A stretch of DNA of 36,418 nt from Methylobacterium indicum. Its GTDB lineage: Bacteria > Pseudomonadota > Alphaproteobacteria > Rhizobiales > Beijerinckiaceae. Position numbers and translations under genes: made by a program. Below are positions 23,609-31,527 of this stretch, in pieces. The stretch spans positions 1 to 36,418 of the forward strand of contig NZ_JTHF01000006.1 in assembly GCF_001043895.1 (NCBI RefSeq), given 5' to 3'. The notes under the pieces were generated by a model, which searched no databases, was not told the origin of the DNA, and worked only from the letters and a program-made list of their open reading frames with translations. Numbering within the stretch: the first letter of the stretch is position 1; each line of letters opens with the position of its first letter.

Positions 23609-24091
23609 ATGCCCACCCTATCCGATCGCCAGCGCGTCGAGCTCGCGATCCCGGCCTACCTCCTCTATGCGCTCACCGCCGCACCTGGCGTGTTCGTCCC
23701 GGCCGACCCGGATCAGGCAGCGAGAGCCGAGGCTGACATCGCCGCCTTGCGCGCCGACCTGCAAGCCGCCCTCCGCGAGCCCTTCGGTGATCTTGTCGGG
23801 AAGAAGCAGCATGCCCTCCTGCGCCGGGTCGAACGCATCGGGAAAGGCGTGATCGCCGGATGGGGCAACCGGCCGGCGCTGAGCGTGATGCTGACGCTCT
23901 GGTACTTCGTGAAGGACCTGACCGACCGCGAGGTGCTGATCCTGTGGGAGGGCTCGGCGATGGAGCGAGCGACGAGCCGCCTCCTGCCGATGTTCGCGCA
24001 CGGGTTCGACGAGCAGAAGCGTGACGCTACAGCCCAGGAGCAGGCCCGACAGCTGCTTGCCTACCTGCAGGCGGAAGGGCTGTATAGCTGA
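23609..24091 (+). CDS. Hypothetical protein
   Basis: A 160-aa soluble, mostly helical protein starting MPTLSDRQRVELAIPAYLLY. Segments include EADIAALRADLQAALREPFGDLVGKKQHALLRRVERIGKG and SVMLTLWYFVKDLTDREVLIL, ending QARQLLAYLQAEGLYS. No family is recognised. The ATG at 23609 is picked since upstream residues of the open frame are Arg/His-rich and not protein-like. It lies 10 bp before the umuC remnant in the same direction, but they look unrelated. Confidence 0.6.
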   Translation: MPTLSDRQRVELAIPAYLLYALTAAPGVFVPADPDQAARAEADIAALRADLQAALREPFGDLVGKKQHALLRRVERIGKGVIAGWGNRPALSVMLTLWYFVKDLTDREVLILWEGSAMERATSRLLPMFAHGFDEQKRDATAQEQARQLLAYLQAEGLYS

Positions 24092-24100
24092 AGGCGTCCC

Positions 24101-24476
24101 ATGCGAGCCACGCCATGCCCATCGCACGCCACTCAGCACGTCAAGCTGACGATCGCCACGGCCGACACCAGCCGATTGATCCGTGCCGCCCTTCGGGGCC
24201 TGCGGCGCATCTGTCGGCCGGGGTTCCAGTACAAGAAGACCGGCATCCTGTTCCTCGACCTCGCCCCAGCCGCCGCCGTGCAAGGCTCGCTGTTTCTGCG
24301 GCCGGACCCGCCGGAGCGGGTCCGCCTGATGGCGATTGTGGACCAGCTCAACGCCCGCCACGGCCGGGACCGGGTGCGGTTCGCGGCTTCCCGGCCTTGA
24401 GCGGGGGTGGAAGCTCAAGGCGGAGTTCCTGTCTCAGCGATACACCACGCGATGGGGCGAGCTGCTGGCGGTCTAG
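24101..24476 (+). pseudogene. umuC: umuC remnant (C-terminal end of a Y-family polymerase)
   Basis: The sequence encodes the last 120 or so residues of a UmuC/DinP-type translesion polymerase: LTIATADTSRLIRAALRGL, then GFQYKKTGILFLDLAPA, SLFLRPDPPERVRLMAIVDQ and LNARHGRDRVRFAAS. One base out of frame the usual end follows (ERGWKLKAEFLSQRYTTRW and ELLAV, stop at 24474-24476). The frameshift lies near 24388-24398. The catalytic palm and fingers are absent. It marks the left edge of the AT-richer caspase island and is probably debris of an earlier insertion or deletion. Confidence 0.75.
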
Positions 24477-24601
24477 CTTGCAGGGCTACCTCCATGCCTT
24501 GTCTTCTAACCGCGTTTGAAGGTGGATAGGGCAACGCAACAACCTTTCATGTTCTTCTTTTGTGCTCTAATCTGACCCCTGTACAGGAGGATGAACCCGT
24601 T

Positions 24602-24841
24602 ATGGCGACGACATGCTATTTCGAAGAAGTTATTGTCGATCAAGACGGCAATGGTAAACTAGAAGTCGAGTTTGGACGATCGTCATATTATTCGAACTGC
24701 CAGCTCGGCAATGGAAAAACTGGGACAGACAGCATCTACCTCAAGGTGGATGATAAGGGCGTTATTATGGATCTCGAAACCGCCAAACGGTTTGTCGAAG
24801 CTGTAATTTCAGTCGGTCATTATCATAGACTGATCGATTAG
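24602..24841 (+). CDS. Small acidic protein upstream of the caspase-helicase
   Basis: A 79-aa soluble protein: MATTCYFEEVIVDQDGNGKL, then GRSSYYSNCQLGNGKTGTDSIYLKVDDKG and DLETAKRFVEAVISVGHYH. Beta strands followed by one helix are suggested, with two cysteines. AGGAGG lies 11 nt before the ATG, a long but usable spacing. The gene ends 59 bp before the caspase-helicase start and is in the same direction and AT-rich composition, so they are probably one transcript. I know no family. It could be a regulator, inhibitor or substrate of the protease. Confidence 0.65.
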   Translation: MATTCYFEEVIVDQDGNGKLEVEFGRSSYYSNCQLGNGKTGTDSIYLKVDDKGVIMDLETAKRFVEAVISVGHYHRLID

Positions 24842-24900
24842 CAGATCTTACGTTCTATACAGATCATAAAACGATATAAAGATATAGAAGGACGAGAATT

Positions 24901-27900
24901 TTGGGTCTTAAAGCTATCTTTGTCGGTGTCGACAAGTACATTGACCCACTCGTTCCAGAGCTGAACGGGGCACGTCGCGATGCAATAGCTTTGTGGGCGC
25001 TTTTCACAGATACTGTTGAAAATCTCTCGGCACAGCTGCTTGTGGACGAAACAGCCACCCATACCGATGTTGCGCAATCCATACAAAGCGCTCTGTCGGC
25101 CGCGACAGAGGATGATGTTGTGATCATCAGCTTTGCGGGCCATGGGTCCCCAGACGGAAACCTTATTCTTCACGACACTGTCTCATCAAATCTGCCTGGG
25201 ACGGCATTGCCCATGGTGGGACTGGCAGAACAGTTTGCTACCACTAAAGCTCGCGTAGTGCTTTGCATTCTCGACTGCTGCTTCAGCGGTCAGGCTCCAG
25301 CCCGTGTGCTCGAAACAAGTGCCCGCCCCAGGAGTGCCTTCGCGCTGACAGGGATTTACGGCGAAGGCCGTATTCTACTCGCTGCATGTGCGACCAACGA
25401 AGCGGCCTGGGAGCAGCCAGGGTCAGGGCATGGTCTGCTTACCCATGCTGTGATTGAAGCCATGAGCAGGGCTGAAGGGCCCTCTGTGAGCTTTCCCGAA
25501 ATTGCCGGTGAAGTGATCCGCATTGCACGCGTTGAAGCGGAGCGTATGGGGGTAACACAGACGCCAGTATTTTTGGGCAACGTTCAGGGAGGTCTCACTT
25601 TTCCGATCCTGCAACGAGGTGAAAATTTTCAAGCTGCGTTCCCGGTCACGGCTATTCTCCAAATTTCCGGATCATTCGCTGAACTTGCACAGCATGGTTT
25701 CCCTCAGGAGGTGGTGCAGCAGTGGGTTGCGGCCTTCCCGCAAGGTCTGAACGATCTGCAGCTTAAGGCAGTCAACCAGCATGGGGTACTGAGCGGCAAC
25801 TCGCTGCTTGTCATTGCACCTACAAGTTCCGGTAAAACGATGATCGGTGAGCTGTCCGCAGTTCAGGCGGTTATTGGCGGCCGAAAAGCAGCTTTCCTTC
25901 TGCCCTACCGGGCGTTAGTCAACGAAAAATTCGAAGAATTTAGTGCTCGATATGCCGAGGCTGGATTAAGAGTAGTGCGCTGCAGTGGCGATGCTGCAGA
26001 CGGCGTTACCCCGGTCCTTAGCGGGCGATACGACATTGCGTTTTTTACTTACGAGATGTTTCTTAACCTAGCACTAAGATCACCCCGTTTTCTTAATCAG
26101 CTTGGCTTGGTTGTCGTCGATGAAGGCCAGTTCATCACCGATCCGAACCGCGGAATTACCGTCGAGTTAATTTATGCGCTACTGCTACGCGCGCGCGACC
26201 GTGGCGTAAATCCTCAGCTCGTTGTGCTCTCAGCCGTTATCGGCAACCTGAACAGCTTCGATCGTTGGCTCGGACTGCCGCTACTTGTAGCAAAGGAGCG
26301 ACCAGTTCCGCTTATTGAAGGGGTGCTCGACCGGCGCGGCACGTTCCAGTTTGTCGATACAGACGGCACCACCAAGTCCGAAGCGCTGCTGCCCGGACAC
26401 CAGATCGTGCAGCGCCGTGAAAAGCCTAGCTCTCAAGACGTGATTGTGCCGCTGGCCCGCCAACTGGTTCAAGCCGGCGAGAAGCTGATCGTCTTCCGCA
26501 ACATGCGCGGACCCGCACAAGGGTGCGCACGCTACCTGTCCAAGGAGTTAGGGCTTCCACCGGCCTCCAGTGTCCTTGATGCTCTGCCGACCCAGGATCT
26601 CACCGCGGCATCCCAGGACCTGCGTGGATGCCTCGCGGGTGGCACCGCCTTCCACAACACCAACCTGTTGCGCGCGGAGCGCGAGGCCATCGAGCGTGGG
26701 TTTCGCAGCACTGATGCTGGGATCCACGTGCTGGCAGCCACGACCACGCTTGCCGCAGGCATCAACTCGCCAGCATCGACGGTTATTCTGGCCGAAAATG
26801 AATTCGTTGGTGAGGACGGTCGACCCTTTACCGTTGCAGAGTACAAGAACATGGCAGGTCGGGCTGGTCGCTTTGGTTATAACGAAATCGGTAAGTCCAT
26901 CATCCTGGCAGACACGCCTATGGAGCGAGCCCAGCTCTTCAAGAAATACGTCTTGGGTGCCCCTGAGGCAGTTACCTCATCGTTTCAGCACCGTGACCTG
27001 CCGACCTGGGTCCTCCGGCTCCTCAGTCAGGTGCGGGGCGTATTAATCACAGATATTCCAGGTTTGCTCGTTAACACGTTCGGCGGCTACACAGCCTCAC
27101 GGGCAAATCCGCAATGGATTTCGCGTGTCGAGGGCGAGATCAGCGCCCTGGTGGAACGGCTGCTACAGGCGGGATTAGCAGAACGCGAAGGCGAGTTGAT
27201 CCACCTGACCCTCGTTGGTCGCGCCTGCGGCGCGTCGTCTCTCTCCTTCGAGTCCAGTATCCGTCTGGTCGAGCTTATGCGCCAGGTCGACATCTCGGGA
27301 ATCCAGCCCTTCCAAGTTGTAGCGATGATCCAGGTACTGGACGAAATGGATGCCATCTACACGCCAGTTATGAAGAAGGGTCGATCTGAAAGTGTGCGTG
27401 CTGCTGATGTTGCACAGCGATACGGCCATCCTTTAGCTCAGTCTCTGCAGCGTTATTGCCGTGACGAGGTCGGGTTCTGGGGACGGTGCAAACGGGCGTC
27501 GTTAATGTATGACTGGATGAGCGGCGAACCCATAGACATACTCGAAAAACGCTATACAACAACTCCTTTTCAAGGAGCGATTAGCTACGGAGACATCATA
27601 AGAATTGCTGATGGAACACGGTTTCATCTCAGATCTGCTCACCAGATACTTTCAGCGCTGTTTCCGGATCAGCCGGAATTTCTAAGTGGGCTTGATGAAA
27701 TCTTGCGACGTTTGGAATTCGGTCTGCCTGACGGTGCGGTATCGCTCGTTAGGCTGCCAGTGGCGCTGACCAGAGGTCAATACCTGGCGCTATTTTCTGC
27801 AGGATGCACGACGATCGAGAGCGTTCGAGACCTTGGGATGGAAGTGTTAGTAGCGTTGGTTGGTAAAGAACCAGCCCGTGATATTGCTTCAATCCGTTCA

Positions 27901-27930
27901 TCCATGGATGTCTCGCGACAGCAATCGTAA
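24901..27930 (+). CDS. Caspase-like protease fused to a Ski2-like helicase
   Basis: A 1009-aa two-enzyme protein. Residues 1-235 form a peptidase C14 (caspase/metacaspase) domain: start KAIFVGVDKY, catalytic His81 in ISFAGHGSPDG and Cys127 in LDCCFSGQA. Residues about 280-700 form a superfamily 2 helicase of the Ski2/Hel308 type: APTSSGKT (306-313), LPYRALVNEKFEEF, VVVDEGQ (DEGQ at 407-410 in place of DExH), LSAV at 443-446, ATTTLAAGIN (613-622) and MAGRAGRFGY (651-660). The C-terminus is helical, with a winged-helix-like part, and unassigned. Both active sites look complete. The start is TTG with AGAAGGACGAG just upstream; no better ATG fits. The likely logic is nucleic-acid sensing by the helicase coupled to proteolysis, which is inference. 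Confidence 0.88.
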   Translation: MGLKAIFVGVDKYIDPLVPELNGARRDAIALWALFTDTVENLSAQLLVDETATHTDVAQSIQSALSAATEDDVVIISFAGHGSPDGNLILHDTVSSNLPGTALPMVGLAEQFATTKARVVLCILDCCFSGQAPARVLETSARPRSAFALTGIYGEGRILLAACATNEAAWEQPGSGHGLLTHAVIEAMSRAEGPSVSFPEIAGEVIRIARVEAERMGVTQTPVFLGNVQGGLTFPILQRGENFQAAFPVTAILQISGSFAELAQHGFPQEVVQQWVAAFPQGLNDLQLKAVNQHGVLSGNSLLVIAPTSSGKTMIGELSAVQAVIGGRKAAFLLPYRALVNEKFEEFSARYAEAGLRVVRCSGDAADGVTPVLSGRYDIAFFTYEMFLNLALRSPRFLNQLGLVVVDEGQFITDPNRGITVELIYALLLRARDRGVNPQLVVLSAVIGNLNSFDRWLGLPLLVAKERPVPLIEGVLDRRGTFQFVDTDGTTKSEALLPGHQIVQRREKPSSQDVIVPLARQLVQAGEKLIVFRNMRGPAQGCARYLSKELGLPPASSVLDALPTQDLTAASQDLRGCLAGGTAFHNTNLLRAEREAIERGFRSTDAGIHVLAATTTLAAGINSPASTVILAENEFVGEDGRPFTVAEYKNMAGRAGRFGYNEIGKSIILADTPMERAQLFKKYVLGAPEAVTSSFQHRDLPTWVLRLLSQVRGVLITDIPGLLVNTFGGYTASRANPQWISRVEGEISALVERLLQAGLAEREGELIHLTLVGRACGASSLSFESSIRLVELMRQVDISGIQPFQVVAMIQVLDEMDAIYTPVMKKGRSESVRAADVAQRYGHPLAQSLQRYCRDEVGFWGRCKRASLMYDWMSGEPIDILEKRYTTTPFQGAISYGDIIRIADGTRFHLRSAHQILSALFPDQPEFLSGLDEILRRLEFGLPDGAVSLVRLPVALTRGQYLALFSAGCTTIESVRDLGMEVLVALVGKEPARDIASIRSSMDVSRQQS

Positions 27931-28002
27931 ATTCAAAGGCCAAAATCGCACAGCGGGTTCAGAATGTGCTTACAGGTAATAATAAGAATGAATGAATTAT
28001 AA

Positions 28003-28638
28003 TTATCTTTGCCTCCTGACGTTGTTCGTAGGCGGCGTTTCAGGCAAGGCTTTGACAGGCGTTTCATAGGAAGTTGCTCTGTTTATTACTAGCTGCCAAT
28101 TTATTCTAGCCGCTGCAACAACAATTATGCCCAACACGCCGCCGGCAACAAGACTGCCCCATGCAAATTTCAATGATAATGTTAGTCTTTTATTGGAAAA
28201 CTTCATGCAAGAATCATTGTCACTAATCATGCTTGCGTACCAGGCAGCTTGCTCTGCCAGAGACCTTTTCAAGCTGATTTTAAGTCCAACATCTGATGCC
28301 CATTGGCTTGGGGTGTTTCCAGCCACGTACCAATCTGTTGGAAGTGCAGCTGATATGGCTAACCGCATTGAGATAAGAAGGCCAATGCAAATTATTACGC
28401 ATACAATACCTAAATCTAGGCGAGGAAACTGACCTAAAAGAAGAGAGCCAGCTGCACCACCTATAACAACGGCCCCCGTACCAAATAGGCTAGTTAACGT
28501 TAGGGCACGTTGGTTCGATGCTACTCCTAACGTGAGTTGTCCTCCTAGGTGTGACTCGGCATTGCGAATTATCTCTTTTAGGGTTTCAATGTCTGCCTCG
28601 CTTAACCGCTCGGAGAGAAGCGTGTTTGGTTCAGTCAT
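28003..28638 (-). CDS. Three-helix membrane protein, possible effector
   Basis: A 211-aa protein with a charged helical N-terminus (SERLSEADIETLKEIIRNAE) and two adjacent transmembrane helices at about residues 46-69 and 74-96. A soluble middle follows (EQAAWYASMISDNDSCMKFSNKRL), then a third helix at about 156-177 and a short polar tail. AGGAAGGG precedes the ATG at 5-nt spacing. The paired-helix arrangement recalls membrane proteins used as pores or effectors in nucleotide- or protease-triggered defence, but no named family is certain. It is convergent with the caspase-helicase gene (72-bp gap) and lies on the strand of the second caspase. Confidence 0.75.
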   Translation of the reverse strand: MTEPNTLLSERLSEADIETLKEIIRNAESHLGGQLTLGVASNQRALTLTSLFGTGAVVIGGAAGSLLLGQFPRLDLGIVCVIICIGLLISMRLAISAALPTDWYVAGNTPSQWASDVGLKISLKRSLAEQAAWYASMISDNDSCMKFSNKRLTLSLKFAWGSLVAGGVLGIIVVAAARINWQLVINRATSYETPVKALPETPPTNNVRRQR

Positions 28639-28795
28639 TCAGGCCCTTCCTGGCAAACCTCCGACCACAAGTCGCGGTGGGACAAACGCACAAACGCCGC
28701 GTCCTACGAGCGATAGTACAAAAAATATCGCTCGGGAGACACCTAAGCCTCCTGCTCCTCCACCGCCAAAGCCTTCTGGCGGTGGTAAAAAATAG
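28622..28795 (+). CDS. 57-aa proline-rich basic small protein
   Basis: From a GTG at 28622, preceded by GGAGAG at 4-nt spacing, the frame reads a polar, Thr/Arg/Pro-rich peptide containing KPPAPPPPKPSGGGKK at its end. It overlaps the divergent membrane-protein gene by 17 bp at their 5' ends and is followed by the hairpin 28837-28866. Composition is ordered rather than random, yet low complexity makes the call uncertain. Possibly a disordered regulatory peptide. Confidence 0.4.
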   Translation: MFGSVIQALPGKPPTTSRGGTNAQTPRPTSDSTKNIARETPKPPAPPPPKPSGGGKK

Positions 28796-28836
28796 CTGAT
28801 TTGGTCGCCACGAGTTTGCCGTTGTGACAGCGACGT

Positions 28837-28866
28837 GCCCTACCACCTATAATTCGGTGGTAGGGC
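28837..28866. terminator. Bidirectional hairpin terminator
   Basis: GCCCTACCACC at 28837-28847 pairs perfectly with GGTGGTAGGGC at 28856-28866 around an 8-nt AT-rich loop. It lies 26 bp beyond the stop of the second caspase gene (minus strand) and 41 bp beyond the small plus-strand gene, placing it to end both transcripts. The T run is weak on either side. Confidence 0.6.
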
Positions 28867-28892
28867 CTTCAGCTTGGACACGAGCGTTCATG

Positions 28893-30359
28893 CTACTTTT
28901 TGGAGACACCCCAGCCATAAGGGTAACGGATTTTATCGCTGGGTTGAAGCGCCGGCGTGTATCTCACCTGCAGTAATCGCTGCGGGACGATCAGATCTTT
29001 AGCGAGTTGTTCCTCAAAAACATCCTGACTTATGCTTCGCGCCAGCGTTGGCTCACCATCTTCGACTGCATACTCGGGATCGGTTAACCTAAAGACGTTT
29101 ACAGTATCAATGAATACGCCCGTGATTATATTGCCTTTCTTTTCGGTCTTTGTAACGACTGTTACTGATAATGTATGACCCTTTCCAGGCACCGTGTAGA
29201 AATCGCCGTGAGTTCCAATTAAAGTTGACGCAATAAATTCAAAACTGTCTTTGAACTGCGCAAATTTTTGCAACTCGAATACTTCATCAAACATATTTCC
29301 TTTGATTGTTTCACGCAGCTCTCCTTTAGAGTCGAAGAATATCTCAAAAATTATACCATCTAACAATGCGCGAATTTTCTCGGACTTCATTCCACTCGTC
29401 TTATCAACGAAGTTCTGGATAAAAGCCTCCGCCGATCGGGCGCCTCCGTGTGCAGCCTGATATATATTGCGGCCGAGGACAAACAGCGTCTCGTCCTTAA
29501 CCGTATTCGCAAATGCTGGCGTTACACGGCCTATCGCAGGATTTTGCGTATACCAGTCGATGGTTTTTAAGCCTCGGATGATTTGATGCGAGGTTTTTCC
29601 TGGATCTAGAACGAACAGGCTGTCAGCGATTGATGATGCAGCATAGGTGGTAACGAAGCTAATTGCGCTTGTATTGAAGTAAAAATCACCGGCTAGTGAA
29701 GTATGTTCCCAGGTAATTTGCTTACCGGCCGTATTAGCTGCAACTGTGTTGCGCGTACGTTTAAAGACTGTTTCAATCGGAGTGTCGGGCGCGTCGATAT
29801 GCTGTAGCAATGCGCCAGTGTAGGTACCATTGGCGGCTAGGCCATCGGCCGCGACCTGCCCCGGCGACGTCGCAAAGGCGATGATTGTCCCTCGTGGTGC
29901 AAATATCGAGGCTAGCCCACGATTTATGCCTGATCGATGCCATGTAGTCACAAATGGGTTTTCACGACAGGCATCAAGAATAACAATTTTAGTATCAGCC
30001 TTCGAACGGTCAAGAACATCGATTATCTGATTAAGTGAAAGAGAAGAATACTTAGCCTGACCTTCCCCGCTTGCGTCTGTATCGCAGGCAAAAAGAAAAT
30101 TTTCGCCGTCAATTTGGATGCCGTGGCCAGCAAAAAATACCAATGCTACGCCTTGTGGTTTTATAGTCGATTGGAAATTATTTAACGCAGTCCGCATATC
30201 TGCAAAGGTACCATCCAAAACAGATGTTATAGAAAAGTTATATTTTTTCAATTTGCGCGCGATTGCTTCAGCATCATTGACGGGATTTTTAAGTTTTATT
30301 GTGTTCGGGCCGACATAGTTGGCATTTCCGATCACAAGTGCTGTACGCTGTTGGATCAA
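28893..30359 (-). CDS. Second caspase-like protease with unknown C-terminal region
   Basis: A 488-aa protein. Residues 1-235 are a peptidase C14 domain: ALVIGNANY, DAEAIARKLKKYNF, catalytic His79 in LVFFAGHGIQ, and Cys131 in VILDACRENPF. The His and Cys are in the normal places and spacing. The C-terminal half (250-488) has no recognised domain: it contains a strand-rich segment with VTVVTKTEKKGNIITGVFID and ends GWGVSKK. No signal peptide or membrane helix is seen. The start is TTG, with GAGG 4 nt upstream. The gene is AT-rich like the rest of the island. It may amplify or execute a death response, or act independently. An IS5 element lies about 115 bp upstream of the start. Confidence 0.85.
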   Translation of the reverse strand: MIQQRTALVIGNANYVGPNTIKLKNPVNDAEAIARKLKKYNFSITSVLDGTFADMRTALNNFQSTIKPQGVALVFFAGHGIQIDGENFLFACDTDASGEGQAKYSSLSLNQIIDVLDRSKADTKIVILDACRENPFVTTWHRSGINRGLASIFAPRGTIIAFATSPGQVAADGLAANGTYTGALLQHIDAPDTPIETVFKRTRNTVAANTAGKQITWEHTSLAGDFYFNTSAISFVTTYAASSIADSLFVLDPGKTSHQIIRGLKTIDWYTQNPAIGRVTPAFANTVKDETLFVLGRNIYQAAHGGARSAEAFIQNFVDKTSGMKSEKIRALLDGIIFEIFFDSKGELRETIKGNMFDEVFELQKFAQFKDSFEFIASTLIGTHGDFYTVPGKGHTLSVTVVTKTEKKGNIITGVFIDTVNVFRLTDPEYAVEDGEPTLARSISQDVFEEQLAKDLIVPQRLLQVRYTPALQPSDKIRYPYGWGVSKK

Positions 30360-30474
30360 GAGAGACCTCTAATATTTCTGCAGGTTTGTCCGTGGGCGAT
30401 ATTTTTACCGTAGCAACTTGATGCTATGATTAAAAGCGATAATTTATGAGGGGCACTACAATTTTTATAATGAG

Positions 30475-31372
30475 CTGAGAGCATGTTTGACTGATTTCGA
30501 CAGTCGCGCGTTGACGTTGGTAGGAGGAGCCGATGTGGACGCAGGCAGACCGCGATCTCTATAAGGACGACGGTCGTCGCTATCCCAGCGACCTGACGGA
30601 TGCGCAATGGGCGCTGATCGCGCCGCTGCTGTCGAGCTACGAGCCGCTTAAGGTCGACCTGCGCGAGATGGTCAACGCCTGCTTGTACCTGGAGAAGACC
30701 GGCTGCCCGTGGCGCTACCTGCCCAGCGACTTCGGGCCGTGGGCGACGGTGCGCACCTGGCACGACCGGTTCCGCGCTGACGGGATTTGGTCGGAGGTTG
30801 CTGCCATGCTGACGCGGGCGGTGCGGCGCCAGCGCGACCGCCCCGCCGAGCCTTCGACCGCGATCCTCGACTCGCAGAGTGTCGTGTCCGGTCCGCAGGC
30901 GGGGATCCACGGGACTGACGGCAAGAAGAAGGTGCGGGGCATCAAACGCCATGTGCTGACGTGCTCGCGCGGCTTTGTCCTGGCCGCGGTGGTGACGGCG
31001 GCCAATGTCCACGACACGCAAGCGGCGGGCTGGCTGCTGGATCGTGCCGCCGAGGTGGGCTGGTCGCCGGTGCGGGTCAAGGCGGACGGGATCTACACCG
31101 GCGCGCGGATGGACGAGGCCGCTGCCTGCCACGGCGTGGAGGTGCAGATCTCCACCCGTGAGGCGCAGACCAAGGGCTTCCAGCCGTTGCCGCTGCGTTG
31201 GCGCATCGAAGCGACGTTCGGCACGCTCTCGACACGCTATCGCCGCCTGACACGCCACTGGGAGCAAAGCCCGGCGCAGCCGAGGACAGCATCAGTATAG
31301 CCAACTGCCACAGGCTCATGCAGGCCTATCAGCGAAACCAATGCAGATAATCATAGTCAAACAGGCTCTCAG
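30475..31372 (+). mobile_element. IS5-family insertion sequence
   Basis: The element is bounded by 18-bp terminal inverted repeats, CTGAGAGCATGTTTGACT at 30475-30492 and the reverse complement of CTGAGAGCCTGTTTGACT at 31355-31372 (one mismatch). It is about 0.9 kb, the normal size for small IS5-group elements, and contains one transposase gene. No convincing target duplication is visible at the edges. It is GC-rich within an AT-rich setting, so it arrived separately from the caspase island. Confidence 0.85.
30533..31350 (+). pseudogene. IS5-family transposase, frameshifted near the C-terminus
   Basis: A DDE transposase beginning MWTQADRDLY. It includes LTDAQWALIAPLL, CPWRYLPSDFGPWATVRTWHDRF, AILDSQSV (first Asp), GTDGKKKVRGIKRHVL, a KADGIYTG block (second Asp), and WRIEATFGTLSTRYRRLTR with the final Glu region. 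After HWEQSP the frame slips by one base (about 31270): the intact frame ends at 31300 in unrelated residues, whereas the neighbouring frame gives the expected ISIANCHRLMQAYQ to a TAA at 31348. The catalytic residues precede the slip, so partial activity is possible, but it is more likely defective. Confidence 0.8.
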
Positions 31373-31527
31373 ATGCATGCTGACTGGCCTACTCGCAGAT
31401 CGTGTGTGCGAGTCGCTGCTATGGGTGATAACGTCCTTTATCGCTCACAAATATATTTTTATATATACAAAAATATAATTCAGCCTACATCCTTTCTTCG
31501 CCCAAGAGCAAGGATTGGATCACGGCT

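Noticed and set aside
22206..23609. 467-aa open frame on the plus strand
   Set aside because: Runs out of frame through the end of merR and antisense to the ProQ/FinO gene; Arg/Gly-rich without domains.
27931..28002. Possible terminator between the caspase-helicase and the membrane-protein gene
   Set aside because: The gap is AT-rich, but I could not find a stem strong enough to call.
30356..31267. 303-aa open frame on the minus strand
   Set aside because: Antisense to the IS5 transposase; it only shares the stop region next to the caspase start.
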